A stretch of DNA of 64,000 bases from Bowdeniella nasicola. Lineage in GTDB: Bacteria > Actinomycetota > Actinomycetes > Actinomycetales > Actinomycetaceae. Where the stretch lies: NCBI RefSeq assembly GCF_900107735.1, contig NZ_FNQV01000002.1, forward strand, positions 62,001 through 126,000, written 5' to 3'. Positions 1-8,832 of the stretch are shown here, piece after piece (positions within the stretch are counted from its first letter, which is position 1; each line of letters starts with the position of its first letter). The notes beneath the pieces are model-generated. The model was not told where the DNA came from and made no database searches. It saw nothing but the letters and a program-made list of their open reading frames with translations. A program made the position numbers and the translations under genes.

Positions 1-694
1 CTCGGTCCACGTCGTAGGGACGAGACGCGGCCTGCGGATCGTCGTTTCGGGTGGAAAGTGCCATCATGCGGGCAAAGGCGGCGATCGGCATTGGATGGAT
101 GGCGGATTCGGTTCCGCCGGCGAGCACGATATCTGCGCGGCCATTACGAATCATCTCGACGCCCATCGCGATAGCCTCCGCGCCGGATGCACAGGCGGAG
201 GTCGGAGCGTGTGCGCCAGCCTTGGCTCCAAGGCGCACGGAGATGATCGCGGCCGACGAGTTCGGCATGAGCATGGGCACGGTCATCGGCAGAACTCGCC
301 GCGCGCCCTTGTCCTTCATCGTGTCCCAGGCATTGAGGGTTGTGTGGATGCCGCCAATGCCGGAGGCGACGGCGACACCAAATCGCTCGCCGTCGACCTC
401 CGGGCTACCGGCATCTGCCCACGCCTCGTCGGCTGCCACAACGGCGAGTCGAGAAGACGGGTCCATCTTTCGAGCCTGGGGGCCAGGAAGCACCGTGGCT
501 GGGTCGACGGCGGCGGTTCCGGCAAAACGCACGGGCAATTCGAACTGGTCAAGCCAGTCGGCCTCGAGGCTGCGGATTCCGGAGGTGCCTGCTAACAGAG
601 CCTGCCAGGTTTCGGCGGTGGTGCCGGCTAGCGGGTTCGTCGTCCCAAGGCCGGTCACCACGACATCGCGTCGGGGTGTGGTCGTGTGGGCCAT
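1..694 (-). CDS. fabF: 3-oxoacyl-ACP synthase II (FabF), 3' end cut by window edge
   Basis: Condensing enzyme that elongates acyl-ACP with malonyl-ACP in type II fatty acid synthesis. Reading the minus strand from the ATG at 694 gives an open frame to the window edge (about 231 residues). It starts MAHTTTPRRDVVVTGLG and contains the thiolase-fold nucleophile motif SACASGAEA (Cys about 168) and the glycine-rich GGTESAIHP segment. The catalytic histidines lie in the missing C-terminal half. The start is supported by an AGGA about 7 nt upstream. It follows acpP by 26 nt and is the last visible gene of the fasR-fabD-fabH-acpP-fabF run. The family is certain. FabF rather than FabB follows from the gene order usual in actinobacteria. 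Confidence 0.95.
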   Translation of the reverse strand, partial: MAHTTTPRRDVVVTGLGTTNPLAGTTAETWQALLAGTSGIRSLEADWLDQFELPVRFAGTAAVDPATVLPGPQARKMDPSSRLAVVAADEAWADAGSPEVDGERFGVAVASGIGGIHTTLNAWDTMKDKGARRVLPMTVPMLMPNSSAAIISVRLGAKAGAHAPTSACASGAEAIAMGVEMIRNGRADIVLAGGTESAIHPMPIAAFARMMALSTRNDDPQAASRPYDVDR

Positions 695-720
695 GATGCG
701 TCCTATCCAGGTGGGGGTGC

Positions 721-969
721 TTAGTTCTGGGCGCCTTCGATGAAGGACACCGCGTCGTTTACGGTCACGAGGTTTTGCAGTTCCTCGTCGGGAATGCGTA
801 CGTCGAACTTCTCTTCTGCGAAGGTGCAGATCGACATCATCGACAGCGAGTCGATGTCCAGGTCATCGGAGAAGGACTTGTCCAGCTGGACATCCTCCGT
901 CGGAACACCCGTTTCTTCGTTGACGATTTCGGCGAGGCCAGCGAGGATCTCATCCTTGTTCAGTGCCAT
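721..969 (-). CDS. acpP: acyl carrier protein
   Basis: Small acidic carrier (82 aa) that holds growing acyl chains as thioesters on a 4'-phosphopantetheine arm. The attachment motif DIDSLS is present with the modified serine at residue 41. Length and acidity match AcpP. It sits between fabH (38 nt upstream) and fabF (26 nt downstream), the standard order of the actinobacterial fab operon, so it serves the primary fatty acid synthase and not a secondary-metabolite cluster. Confidence 0.96.
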   Translation of the reverse strand: MALNKDEILAGLAEIVNEETGVPTEDVQLDKSFSDDLDIDSLSMMSICTFAEEKFDVRIPDEELQNLVTVNDAVSFIEGAQN

Positions 970-1007
970 GGTTTCTCCTTGGTTTTTTCTAGATGGACCT
1001 GATGCCG

Positions 1008-2021
1008 TCAGGCGCGGTGCGGCAGGCGAATGACCTGCCCGGCGTAAACGAGCCCGGCTCCAAAACCAACCTGGAGGGCGAGCTCACCGCCACGTACTTC
1101 ACTATCCCGGTACAGACGCTCGGTTGCCAGCGGGATTGAGGCCGCCGAGGTATTACCGGTATCGACGATGTCGCGCGCAATCACGACGTCGTCACGCAGA
1201 CCAACGGACTTTGCCATTTGGTCGATGATTCGAATGTTTGCCTGGTGCGGAATGAAGACATCGATGTCCTCGGGAGCAAGACCCGCTGCCGTAACGATCT
1301 CCTTGGCCACTTCTGCCATCGAGAATGCGGCCCACTTAAAGACGGTGGGGCCTTCTTGCCGGAGAGTTGGCCACGACATATCCGAGCCATCACGGATGGT
1401 GAGCCACGAATGGGTCTGCCGAATGGCCTGGGCCTGGCCACCATCGGAGCCCCATACGGTGCGCGAGACGCCGGGGGAATCAGCGGGACCCAGGATAGCG
1501 GCACCCGCACCGTCACCGAGGATGAAGGAAATCGAGCGGTCGGTCGGATCGATGAAGTCCGAGAACTTCTCGGCGCCAATGACAAGGACGTGGGTGGCCT
1601 CGCCTGAGCGAATCAGGGAGTCGGCCATCGCGATTCCGTAGCAGTAGCCCGCGCAGGCCGCCGAGATATCGAAGGCAGCCGCAGGGGTCGCTCCAATGGC
1701 ATCTGCAACGATCGCGGCGGCAGCCGGGGTCTGTTCGAAATGTGTCACAGTCGAGACGATGACGGTGTCGACATCGGAGCCCTGAAGGCCGGCTTTCGAC
1801 AGCGCGTCCATCGCCGCAGCGGTTGCTAGGGAGACTGCCGTATCGGCTGCCGTCCCGTAGCGTCGCGTGACGATACCGGTGCGACGCCGAATCCATTCAT
1901 CGGAGGAATCGATCGGCTCGACGATGTCATCATTTGGCACAATGCGTTCGCCGCGAACGGCTCCAAACGCGAGCACCTGCGAGCCGGCGCGGGTCTCAGC
2001 AATCGATAGTTGGCGGCTCAT
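1008..2021 (-). CDS. fabH: 3-oxoacyl-ACP synthase III (FabH)
   Basis: Initiates fatty acid synthesis by condensing an acyl-CoA primer with malonyl-ACP. The 337-residue protein carries the full Cys-His-Asn triad: C123 in SAACAGYCYG, H259 in IPHQAN and N290 in DTGNTSAAS. It also has the N-terminal SSDEWIRRRTGI signature. Its ATG overlaps the fabD stop by 4 nt, so translation is probably coupled. In actinobacteria FabH often prefers branched primers, but nothing in the sequence lets me decide the primer here. Confidence 0.96.
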   Translation of the reverse strand: MSRQLSIAETRAGSQVLAFGAVRGERIVPNDDIVEPIDSSDEWIRRRTGIVTRRYGTAADTAVSLATAAAMDALSKAGLQGSDVDTVIVSTVTHFEQTPAAAAIVADAIGATPAAAFDISAACAGYCYGIAMADSLIRSGEATHVLVIGAEKFSDFIDPTDRSISFILGDGAGAAILGPADSPGVSRTVWGSDGGQAQAIRQTHSWLTIRDGSDMSWPTLRQEGPTVFKWAAFSMAEVAKEIVTAAGLAPEDIDVFIPHQANIRIIDQMAKSVGLRDDVVIARDIVDTGNTSAASIPLATERLYRDSEVRGGELALQVGFGAGLVYAGQVIRLPHRA

Positions 2022-2953
2022 GCGTTGTCCTCCTGGCCTAAGAATCCGGGCAGATCGGCGACGTTGTCAGGCGCTAGGGCGAGCGTGGCGACCCCCTTGA
2101 GGTCACGGCGTGCTAGGCCCGCCAGCACACCCGCGGGAGCGAGTTCGATCGCGTGGGTGACGCCCTCGGAGATCAACTGCTCTTGGCACAGGTCCCAGCG
2201 CACCGGCGAGGTCATCTGCTGGACGATCCGCCACACGGCCTGGGAACCCGCGTGGAGTGCGGCGCCGTCATGGTTCGACAGGAGCGTGCAATTGGGATTG
2301 CTGACGACGAGATTCTCGACAGCATTGCGTACGGCCGGAACTGCGTCAGCCATGTAATGGGTGTGGAAGGCTCCAGCGACGGACAGGGGGATGAGTCGTG
2401 CACCACGCGGGAGGTTTTCACCAAGCGCGGTGATCGCTTCGGTGGAGCCGGCGGCGACGACCTGCGTTGAGCCATTGATGTTCGCGGGAGTGACGTCGTG
2501 GGCATCGAGAGCGGCCAGAACCTCGGGACGCTTGCCGCCGACAATGGCGGCCATCGTCGTCTCGTTCTCGGCGGCAGCCTGCGCCATCGCGCGGCCACGG
2601 ATTGCTGCAAGTCGCACGGCATCGCCATCGGAGATGACGCCCGCGATGGCCAGCGCCGCGATCTCTCCAACGCTGTGGCCAGCCACAACCTGCGGGATCC
2701 GCGCCCCACGAGCCTGGGCGATCCGCCAGCTCAAAATAGACAGGGCGACAATCAGCGGCTGGGCGTTCTTTGTGTCGCGAAGGGTCTCGTCATCGGCATG
2801 CGAACCGAGCTCGACAAGGTCGAGGTCGGCAGCCTGCGACCATGCCTCGATGTGCGAGGCGGCGGTGAAATCCGACTCGTCGGCAAACTCTAGCCACTGG
2901 GTGAGCATGCCGGGTCGTTGCGAACCCTGGCCAGGACATAAAACTGCGAGCAC
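2018..2953 (-). CDS. fabD: malonyl CoA-ACP transacylase (FabD)
   Basis: Moves malonyl groups from CoA to ACP to feed the condensing enzymes. The 311-residue protein has the N-terminal PGQGSQ motif, the nucleophile serine S94 in GHSVGE and the catalytic histidine H197 in GAFHTHYM. Length is typical. It lies 77 nt downstream of fasR on the same strand and overlaps fabH by 4 nt. That places it first in the fab genes, where the FasR activator is known to act in Streptomyces. Confidence 0.95.
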   Translation of the reverse strand: MLAVLCPGQGSQRPGMLTQWLEFADESDFTAASHIEAWSQAADLDLVELGSHADDETLRDTKNAQPLIVALSILSWRIAQARGARIPQVVAGHSVGEIAALAIAGVISDGDAVRLAAIRGRAMAQAAAENETTMAAIVGGKRPEVLAALDAHDVTPANINGSTQVVAAGSTEAITALGENLPRGARLIPLSVAGAFHTHYMADAVPAVRNAVENLVVSNPNCTLLSNHDGAALHAGSQAVWRIVQQMTSPVRWDLCQEQLISEGVTHAIELAPAGVLAGLARRDLKGVATLALAPDNVADLPGFLGQEDNA

Positions 2954-3030
2954 TGCTCCACCTTCCCAGGTTTCGTTTCATCTGCCGCCTGTGTGGGCCA
3001 CCAAGTCGACCCACCTCGTTTGTGGATGGT

Positions 3031-4239
3031 CTACAAAGCGGCAGTTCCTGGCAGCGTCCCGCCGCTCAGTCGGCCCACAGTGAGCGCAATCTGCAGAATC
3101 TGGCCCTCACGAGCCTCGGTCGGATCCCACCCGATGACCTGCGCAATGCGGCGCAGGCGATAGCGAACCGTGTTGGGGTGGACGTAGAGGTCACGCGCGG
3201 CCGCTTCCAGGGAGCGTCCCTGGCCGAGATATGAATCCAGGGTCTCAACGAGCACAGGGCCGGCGCTGACGAGCGGAATATAGATCTCGTCGATCAGTGT
3301 GTTGCGGGCGAGCTGATCGCCATCAAGGACTCGCTCCGGGAGCAGGTCGTCTGCCTGCATAATTCGAGCGGGCGCTGATAGTGCTCGAATCACTTGGTGA
3401 GCGGCGATGGCGGCACGTGCGGAGGTGCCAGCCTTGACGATGTCGTCGACGCTCGGGCCAATGATGATGGTGCCGTCACCGAAGTGGTGCTCGATGAGAG
3501 ATGCAATCTTGCTTGGATTCTCATCCGCGCCGAGGACAGCAATGATCCGGTCACCCTGAATCCCGACGAGGGCATCCGAGGTCGCGCGCAGACACGCCTC
3601 CCGGAGTTCCGCCGTTGTCGATTCGGTGAGTTGATGCGGCGCCGGTCCGACGATGACGAACGTGCGGTTTCGGCCTTTCCACCCGACCGTAGCGACACGT
3701 GAGCGCATCACCGCCGGGGAAGTGCCGCGCACAATGGCATCGATCGCGGCAGCTTCCAACCGTGCATCCCATTGGCCCCTGGACTCAGCGGCGCGCGCAT
3801 AGATACCGGCGGCAGAGAATGCCACTTCACGCGAATAGATGAGGGCAGCCTCGTACAGATCTCGCCGGTAATCCGGTGCGACGTGCTGCTGGCTGTGCTC
3901 CTCGACGACTTCGGCAATGAGTCGAACAACCTGCAAGGTGCGCTGCAGGGAGATCGTACGGGTGAGCTCTGGGGGAGCGACGCGGAAAATATCCTGTGGC
4001 CGCGCCGCATCGTCCTCGAGCTGCATCCAGGCCACGAATCGGTTGATGCCTTCATGAGCGACGAGTCCCAGCCACGACCTATCTTCACTCGACAGATCAC
4101 GCCACCACTGCAGATCGCGTTCCATTCGCGCTACCGCCGTGAGCTTGAGTTCATCGGAGCCCTTGCGAAGCGCCGAAATGACGTGCTCGGGCAGATCCGT
4201 TGGCGCGCGAGAAGGAAGTGTCGTCATGGCGGGAAGCAT
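3031..4239 (-). CDS. fasR: PucR-type transcriptional regulator, FasR-like activator of fab genes
   Basis: Predicted DNA-binding regulator of 402 aa. The C-terminal 60 residues hold a PucR-family helix-turn-helix (LEAAARDLYVHPNTVRYR followed by LRRI), preceded by a GGDEF-like central region and an N-terminal domain of unknown fold. In Streptomyces coelicolor a PucR-type regulator in this position, directly upstream of fabD, is FasR, which activates the fab genes; here the spacing to fabD is 77 nt. The assignment to FasR rests on family plus position. I chose the ATG at 4239 because a GAGG lies about 4 nt upstream; an in-frame ATG at 4227 is possible. It is divergent from the TPR-like gene at 4374. 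Confidence 0.85.
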   Translation of the reverse strand: MLPAMTTLPSRAPTDLPEHVISALRKGSDELKLTAVARMERDLQWWRDLSSEDRSWLGLVAHEGINRFVAWMQLEDDAARPQDIFRVAPPELTRTISLQRTLQVVRLIAEVVEEHSQQHVAPDYRRDLYEAALIYSREVAFSAAGIYARAAESRGQWDARLEAAAIDAIVRGTSPAVMRSRVATVGWKGRNRTFVIVGPAPHQLTESTTAELREACLRATSDALVGIQGDRIIAVLGADENPSKIASLIEHHFGDGTIIIGPSVDDIVKAGTSARAAIAAHQVIRALSAPARIMQADDLLPERVLDGDQLARNTLIDEIYIPLVSAGPVLVETLDSYLGQGRSLEAAARDLYVHPNTVRYRLRRIAQVIGWDPTEAREGQILQIALTVGRLSGGTLPGTAAL

Positions 4240-4373
4240 ACCGCCTCACGGGAACCTCAGGCAGACGTGCCATGCTCTGTGGCCCAGTGAATCCTACGGA
4301 TTAACCTACTGGTGCGCTGATACCCTAGCGCGCGATAGTGTGAGAGCAGAACGCTGCTATGCCGGAGGAAGAA

Positions 4374-5126
4374 ATGCACGACGAGGATGAAGCGATGGTT
4401 CACGAAGCCATCGAAACCAATCCCACACTCAAAGAGACGCTCGAATCTGATGTGCCAGTAGACGCTTCGAGCCCTGAGGACTCCGAACCGGCTGACCTTC
4501 CCGGCGCGGTCTCTCGCCCCGTTCAGGAAGCAGAAAACCCGCTTGAAGAGGGACTGCGCCAGGCGGAAGAGGCACTGCGCCAGCGGCTGCTCGATGATCC
4601 CAATGACCAGCAGGCCTTTGCCACCTTGGCGCGACTCGTCTCGGTGGGCGCGAGGTATGAGGAAATGCCCGATCCGTTGACGGCCGATGAACTTCCTGCC
4701 GACCAGCGCGAACGCATCAACACTGCCGTTTGGGCCCTTGCCGATGAATACGTCGGCAACTCGCGCGCGTGGTACCCGCTGATCCAGCTGGCTCGCCTCT
4801 CGCTGAATGAGGACCGAGAAAGCGCCATTCGGCGACTGAAGACCGCCTGCGAACGCGAGGACACCGGCGTAGCGCTCTTCGAATCGCTGCAAATGCTACG
4901 TCGCGCCAATCTGCCGGGCGAGGCAGTCCAGTTGGGTGTCGGAAACTGGGACCCGACCACGCACGTCACGGATGCCGGTCGCCAGCTGGTCCGCGCCGCC
5001 TGTGAGGCCGGTCGCCCTGCCGAGGCCGAACGGTTGCTGAAATCGCTGCGGGATGCCAGCGATGAGTCGGAGGACTTTACCGATCTCGATGTGGCGATTC
5101 AAGACGCCTACGCGGCGCGAGGTTAA
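4374..5126 (+). CDS. TPR-like protein of unknown function
   Basis: A 250-residue soluble acidic protein with no signal peptide or membrane segment. The first 80 residues are low-complexity and rich in Glu, Asp and Pro. From about residue 85 on, helical pairs rich in Ala, Leu and Arg (LARLVSVGARYEE, AWYPLIQLARLSL, RAACEAGRPAEAERLL) look like tetratricopeptide-type repeats, which usually mediate protein contacts. The start at 4374 is preferred over the ATG at 4359 because GGAGG lies 5 nt upstream of it. It stands alone, divergent from fasR and upstream of sdhC, separated from the latter by a potential hairpin. I do not recognise a specific function. Confidence 0.7.
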   Translation: MHDEDEAMVHEAIETNPTLKETLESDVPVDASSPEDSEPADLPGAVSRPVQEAENPLEEGLRQAEEALRQRLLDDPNDQQAFATLARLVSVGARYEEMPDPLTADELPADQRERINTAVWALADEYVGNSRAWYPLIQLARLSLNEDRESAIRRLKTACEREDTGVALFESLQMLRRANLPGEAVQLGVGNWDPTTHVTDAGRQLVRAACEAGRPAEAERLLKSLRDASDESEDFTDLDVAIQDAYAARG

Positions 5127-5136
5127 GCGACTCATC

Positions 5137-5192
5137 ACCGCCCTTGCTTGAGGGAGCCGAGTTCGTAATAACGAATGCTGAACTGGGGCGGT
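5137..5192 (+). terminator. possible terminator after the TPR-like gene
   Basis: Starting 11 nt after the TPR-like stop codon, ACCGCCC (5137-5143) pairs with GGGCGGT (5186-5192), and the enclosed segment contains a small dyad TTCGT/ACGAA (5162-5166, 5171-5175). There is no T-run, so this is a weak call. Confidence 0.35.
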
Positions 5193-5305
5193 AACATCCT
5201 GCACATTCGTGCAAACAGGTAGACATCGGTCGAACACTCGTCGGTACTATGCAGCCCACTGCTGTGAGGTGTTAGCCTCGAAGTGGTTATCAAGGGAGAT
5301 GCTGC

Positions 5306-6082
5306 ATGAGTTCGTCTATGACATCGCACAAACGTGCGTTGCCTCGTCAGACTGATAGTTCGACAATCAAGGTCCGCGATGGACGAATCATGGTTGCGGC
5401 GCGCCCACAGACGGGACCGCAGTCATGGCTCCTGAAACTTGCCGCAGCGCTGACCGGAGCAATTCTTGCGGCCTTCGTGGCGATCCATATGGTCGGCAAC
5501 ATCAAAGCGTATTTTGGGCCCGCGCATTTCAATGACTATGCGCACTGGTTGCGCGTTGCGGGCGAGCCGCTACTGCCGGAGATGGGCTTGCTGTGGGCCT
5601 TTCGCGTGGTCCTGCTGATTTCGATCATCATCCATATCGCTGCGACACTAGCGCTGACGTTCCGTTCGAGGTCCGCTCGGGGACCACATCGCGCGCGCGG
5701 CCTCAGGGCTGAGTCATGGGTCTCGCGAACGATGCTTATCACCGGGATCGCACTGCTCGGTTTCATCATCATTCACATTCTGGATCTCACAACCGGGCAC
5801 CTTAACGGTGCTTTCCAGGCGCCGACGCATACCAGTTCGTTTGCCTACGAAAACCTCATCGCGTCATTCTCCCGGCCACTGTTTTCGCTGCTCTATCTCA
5901 TTGCGATGGGGGCGCTTGCCGTGCACCTTATTCACGGCCTGTGGCTGCTGGCGACCGACTTTGCTGTGACCGGTCCCCGGACGCGACGAGTGTGGAAGGT
6001 GATCGCATATGCGGCCGGAATCGTCATCGCGCTCGTCAATATTAGTGTGCCGATCGCGGTGCTGACGGGAGTGCTGTCATGA
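5306..6082 (+). CDS. sdhC: succinate dehydrogenase/fumarate reductase cytochrome b subunit (type B)
   Basis: Membrane anchor of the succinate:menaquinone oxidoreductase. The 258 residues contain five predicted hydrophobic helices, beginning near residue 42, with histidines inside them (AIHMVGN, IIIHIAA, IIIHILD, AVHLIHG) that suit a di-heme b type anchor. A single large anchor with no sdhD gene is typical of the Wolinella/Bacillus/Corynebacterium-type (type B) complex. GGGAG 7 nt upstream supports the ATG at 5306. Its stop overlaps the sdhA start by 4 nt. Type B complexes can work in either direction; the downstream aspartase and Dcu transporter favour a fumarate reductase role at least under anaerobic conditions. 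Confidence 0.92.
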   Translation: MSSSMTSHKRALPRQTDSSTIKVRDGRIMVAARPQTGPQSWLLKLAAALTGAILAAFVAIHMVGNIKAYFGPAHFNDYAHWLRVAGEPLLPEMGLLWAFRVVLLISIIIHIAATLALTFRSRSARGPHRARGLRAESWVSRTMLITGIALLGFIIIHILDLTTGHLNGAFQAPTHTSSFAYENLIASFSRPLFSLLYLIAMGALAVHLIHGLWLLATDFAVTGPRTRRVWKVIAYAAGIVIALVNISVPIAVLTGVLS

Positions 6083-8046
6083 ACGAGAAGACGGAATCAT
6101 CACCCCTCGACATTGAGGTGGGAACGACCCTGTCAGCGCACAGTCCTGACGGGGATCCCGCAACTGCGTGGCAGCGGGCGAAGGACAGCTATCGGTTAGT
6201 CTCCGCGCTCAATCGCCGAAAGTTCTCGATCGTTGTCATCGGTACGGGGCTTGCCGGCGCGGGAGCCGCGGCAGCATTAGCCGATCTGGGATACCAGGTC
6301 ACGGCAGTGACCTATCACGATGCGCCGCGGCGGGCGCACTCGGTTGCTGCTCAAGGCGGGATCAATGCCGCGCGAGGCCGCAAAGTCGACAATGACTCTC
6401 TTGGCCGCTTCGTCAAAGACACCGTTAAAGGTGGTGACTACCGCGGTCGCGAACGTGAGGTCTTTCGGCTAGCTGAAGAGTCGGCCCGAGTTATCGACCA
6501 CATGAATGCGCTCGGGGCTCCTTTTGCCCGAGAATATGGCGGTTCGCTTGACACACGATCCTTTGGAGGCGTGCAGGTCTCACGGACGTACTACACCCGA
6601 GGGCAGACCGGTCAACAACTGCAAATAGCGGGTGCCGCAGCGCTCGGACAGCAGGTTGCTCGCGGTGCGCTCCGGTTACTTGTCCGTCACGAGATGGTAG
6701 ATCTCATCGTGAAAGACGGTCGTGCCCAGGGAGTCATCGTTCGGAATCTTCTCACGGGTGAATTGCAGCCAATTACCGCCCACGCTGTCGTGCTGGCGAC
6801 CGGCGGGTACGGCAATATTTATTACCATTCCACCCTGGCCAAGAACTCCAACGCCTCGGCGTCATGGCGCGCCCACCGCCGCGGCGCATACCTCGCGATG
6901 CCGTCATTCATCCAGTTCCATCCGACAGCCCTACCCATCTCGACGCACTGGCAATCGAAATCGATTCTCATGAGTGAATCGCTTCGAAACGATGGACGGA
7001 TCTGGGTACCGAAAACTGCGGGCGATACCCGGGAGCCAAACGACATACCCGAAGATGAGCGCGACTATTACTTGGAGCGGAGATACCCCGCATTTGGGAA
7101 CCTCACACCGCGAGATGTTGCCTCCCGTGCTGCGCGCGAACGAATTGATGCCGGCCATGGAGTGGGTCCGCTTAAGAACTCGGTCTACCTCGATTTCCGG
7201 GACGCACTGCAGCGTTACGGCAAGGAGACGATTAGCGCCCGATACGGGAACCTCTTCCACATGTATGAAGATGCCACCGGTGAAAACCCGTATGAGGTGC
7301 CGATGAGGATCGCTCCGGGAGCCCATTTCACCATGGGAGGACTCTGGGCCGACTACCAGCTCATGACTTCAATACCCGGACTGTTTGTCGCGGGTGAAGC
7401 CGGATCGAGCTATCACGGTGCCAACCGACTAGGTGCAAACTCCCTGCTGTCCGCCTGCGTGGATGGCTGGTTCACGATTCCATTTACCGTGCCGAACTAC
7501 CTGGCCGACCACCTCGGGACGGAACCATTGCATGAGGATGACGAAGTCGTCCAGAAAACCCTGAACGACGCCTATGAACGCTTTGATCGTCTCCTCAATA
7601 TCGGTGGGACCAAGCCCCCGCGGTCATTCCACCGAGCTTTGGGAGAGATCCTTTACCGCGGGTGCGGAGTGAGTCGAGACCGAGAGGGACTCACCGACGC
7701 AATCGCTCAGATTCGAACGCTGCGAGAGAACTTCTATCAGGACTTGAGGATCGCTGGATCAGCTAGCCGCATTAACCAGGAGCTCGAGTACGCCGGGCGG
7801 GTTGAAGACTACCTTCAACTTGCGGAAGTGATGTGTGTCGATGCGCTGGATCGAAAAGAGTCCTGCGGCGCCCATTTCCGCATGGAGTATCAGCATGACG
7901 ATGGCGAAGCGAAGCGCGACGACGAAAACTGGGCTCTCATCTCGGCGTGGCAAACAGGGAATTGGGAGGGCACCGCGAGCTTCACTCGCCACGTGGAGCC
8001 GCTGGAATTTGCCGCCGTGCCACTGCAAGTGAGGGATTACCGATGA
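6079..8046 (+). CDS. sdhA: succinate dehydrogenase/fumarate reductase flavoprotein subunit
   Basis: Catalytic FAD subunit (655 aa) interconverting succinate and fumarate. Visible are the N-terminal dinucleotide-binding GTGLAGAGAA near residue 55, the covalent-FAD region RRAHSVAAQGGINAARG, the DTVKGGDYRGRE segment, FHPTALPI, and the C-terminal HGANRLGANSLLSAC. The pattern matches type B flavoproteins (RSFGGVQVSRTYYTRGQTGQQ). It is overlapped by 4 nt on both sides with sdhC and sdhB, so the three form one translationally coupled unit. Confidence 0.95.
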   Translation: MNEKTESSPLDIEVGTTLSAHSPDGDPATAWQRAKDSYRLVSALNRRKFSIVVIGTGLAGAGAAAALADLGYQVTAVTYHDAPRRAHSVAAQGGINAARGRKVDNDSLGRFVKDTVKGGDYRGREREVFRLAEESARVIDHMNALGAPFAREYGGSLDTRSFGGVQVSRTYYTRGQTGQQLQIAGAAALGQQVARGALRLLVRHEMVDLIVKDGRAQGVIVRNLLTGELQPITAHAVVLATGGYGNIYYHSTLAKNSNASASWRAHRRGAYLAMPSFIQFHPTALPISTHWQSKSILMSESLRNDGRIWVPKTAGDTREPNDIPEDERDYYLERRYPAFGNLTPRDVASRAARERIDAGHGVGPLKNSVYLDFRDALQRYGKETISARYGNLFHMYEDATGENPYEVPMRIAPGAHFTMGGLWADYQLMTSIPGLFVAGEAGSSYHGANRLGANSLLSACVDGWFTIPFTVPNYLADHLGTEPLHEDDEVVQKTLNDAYERFDRLLNIGGTKPPRSFHRALGEILYRGCGVSRDREGLTDAIAQIRTLRENFYQDLRIAGSASRINQELEYAGRVEDYLQLAEVMCVDALDRKESCGAHFRMEYQHDDGEAKRDDENWALISAWQTGNWEGTASFTRHVEPLEFAAVPLQVRDYR

Positions 8047-8792
8047 AACTCATCGTGAAAGTTTGGCGACAAGAGGGCCCCGAGGCCGCGGGTCAGTTCG
8101 AAAGCTACGAGGTCAATGACCTCGAACCGTCGATGTCGATCCTTGAGCTTCTCGACAAGATGAATGATGACATCGTCATGGCGGGAGGCGATCCTGTCGT
8201 GTTCGAATCGGACTGCCGTGAGGGGATTTGCGGAGCCTGCGGGATCACGATCGATCGCCGTGCCCATGGCCCCGTACCGCGGACCCCCGCCTGCCACCAA
8301 CGCCTCGCATCGTTTGACGACGGCCAGACGATCACCCTGGAACCATTTCGCTCCGCTGCCTATCCCGTCATCGCCGATCTCATGGTTGAACGCGGCTACC
8401 TCACCGATGTTCTCAATGTCGGTGGCGCACCCAGTGTCGCTCCGGGAACTGCGCCAGACGCAGACAGCGACCGCATCACGCACGAAGATTCGGAACGCGC
8501 ACTCGATTTTGCTGCGTGTATCGGGTGCGGTGCCTGCGTTGCCGCATGCCCCAACGGTTCCGCCAATCTTTACGTCGGCGCCAAACTTGCCCACCTGTCC
8601 CTACTACCGATTCCCGCGAGCGAGCGAGGACGCAGAGCTCGCGAGATGATCGCCGAAATGGATCAACATTTTGGCCCATGCTCCCTGCACGGGGAGTGTG
8701 CCGAAGTTTGCCCGGCGGATATTCCGCTTCTCGCGGTAAGTTACGTGAATCGCGAGCGGCTGCGTGCAGCAGTCCGGCAACACGATGATTAG
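8043..8792 (+). CDS. sdhB: succinate dehydrogenase/fumarate reductase iron-sulfur subunit
   Basis: Electron-transfer subunit (249 aa) linking SdhA to SdhC. Cysteine sets are complete: [2Fe-2S] ligands C58, C63, C66 and C84; the CIGCGAC...CP group (C159, C162, C165, C169) and the [12 protein letters not shown] group (C213, C219, C223) for the 4Fe and 3Fe clusters. The ATG at 8043 overlaps the sdhA stop (ATGA). A longer in-frame ORF exists upstream but would run far into sdhA, so I rejected it. Confidence 0.95.
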   Translation: MKLIVKVWRQEGPEAAGQFESYEVNDLEPSMSILELLDKMNDDIVMAGGDPVVFESDCREGICGACGITIDRRAHGPVPRTPACHQRLASFDDGQTITLEPFRSAAYPVIADLMVERGYLTDVLNVGGAPSVAPGTAPDADSDRITHEDSERALDFAACIGCGACVAACPNGSANLYVGAKLAHLSLLPIPASERGRRAREMIAEMDQHFGPCSLHGECAEVCPADIPLLAVSYVNRERLRAAVRQHDD

Positions 8793-8832
8793 AAGACACC
8801 TGTCAATGACGACACGAGAGAGTTCACCACAC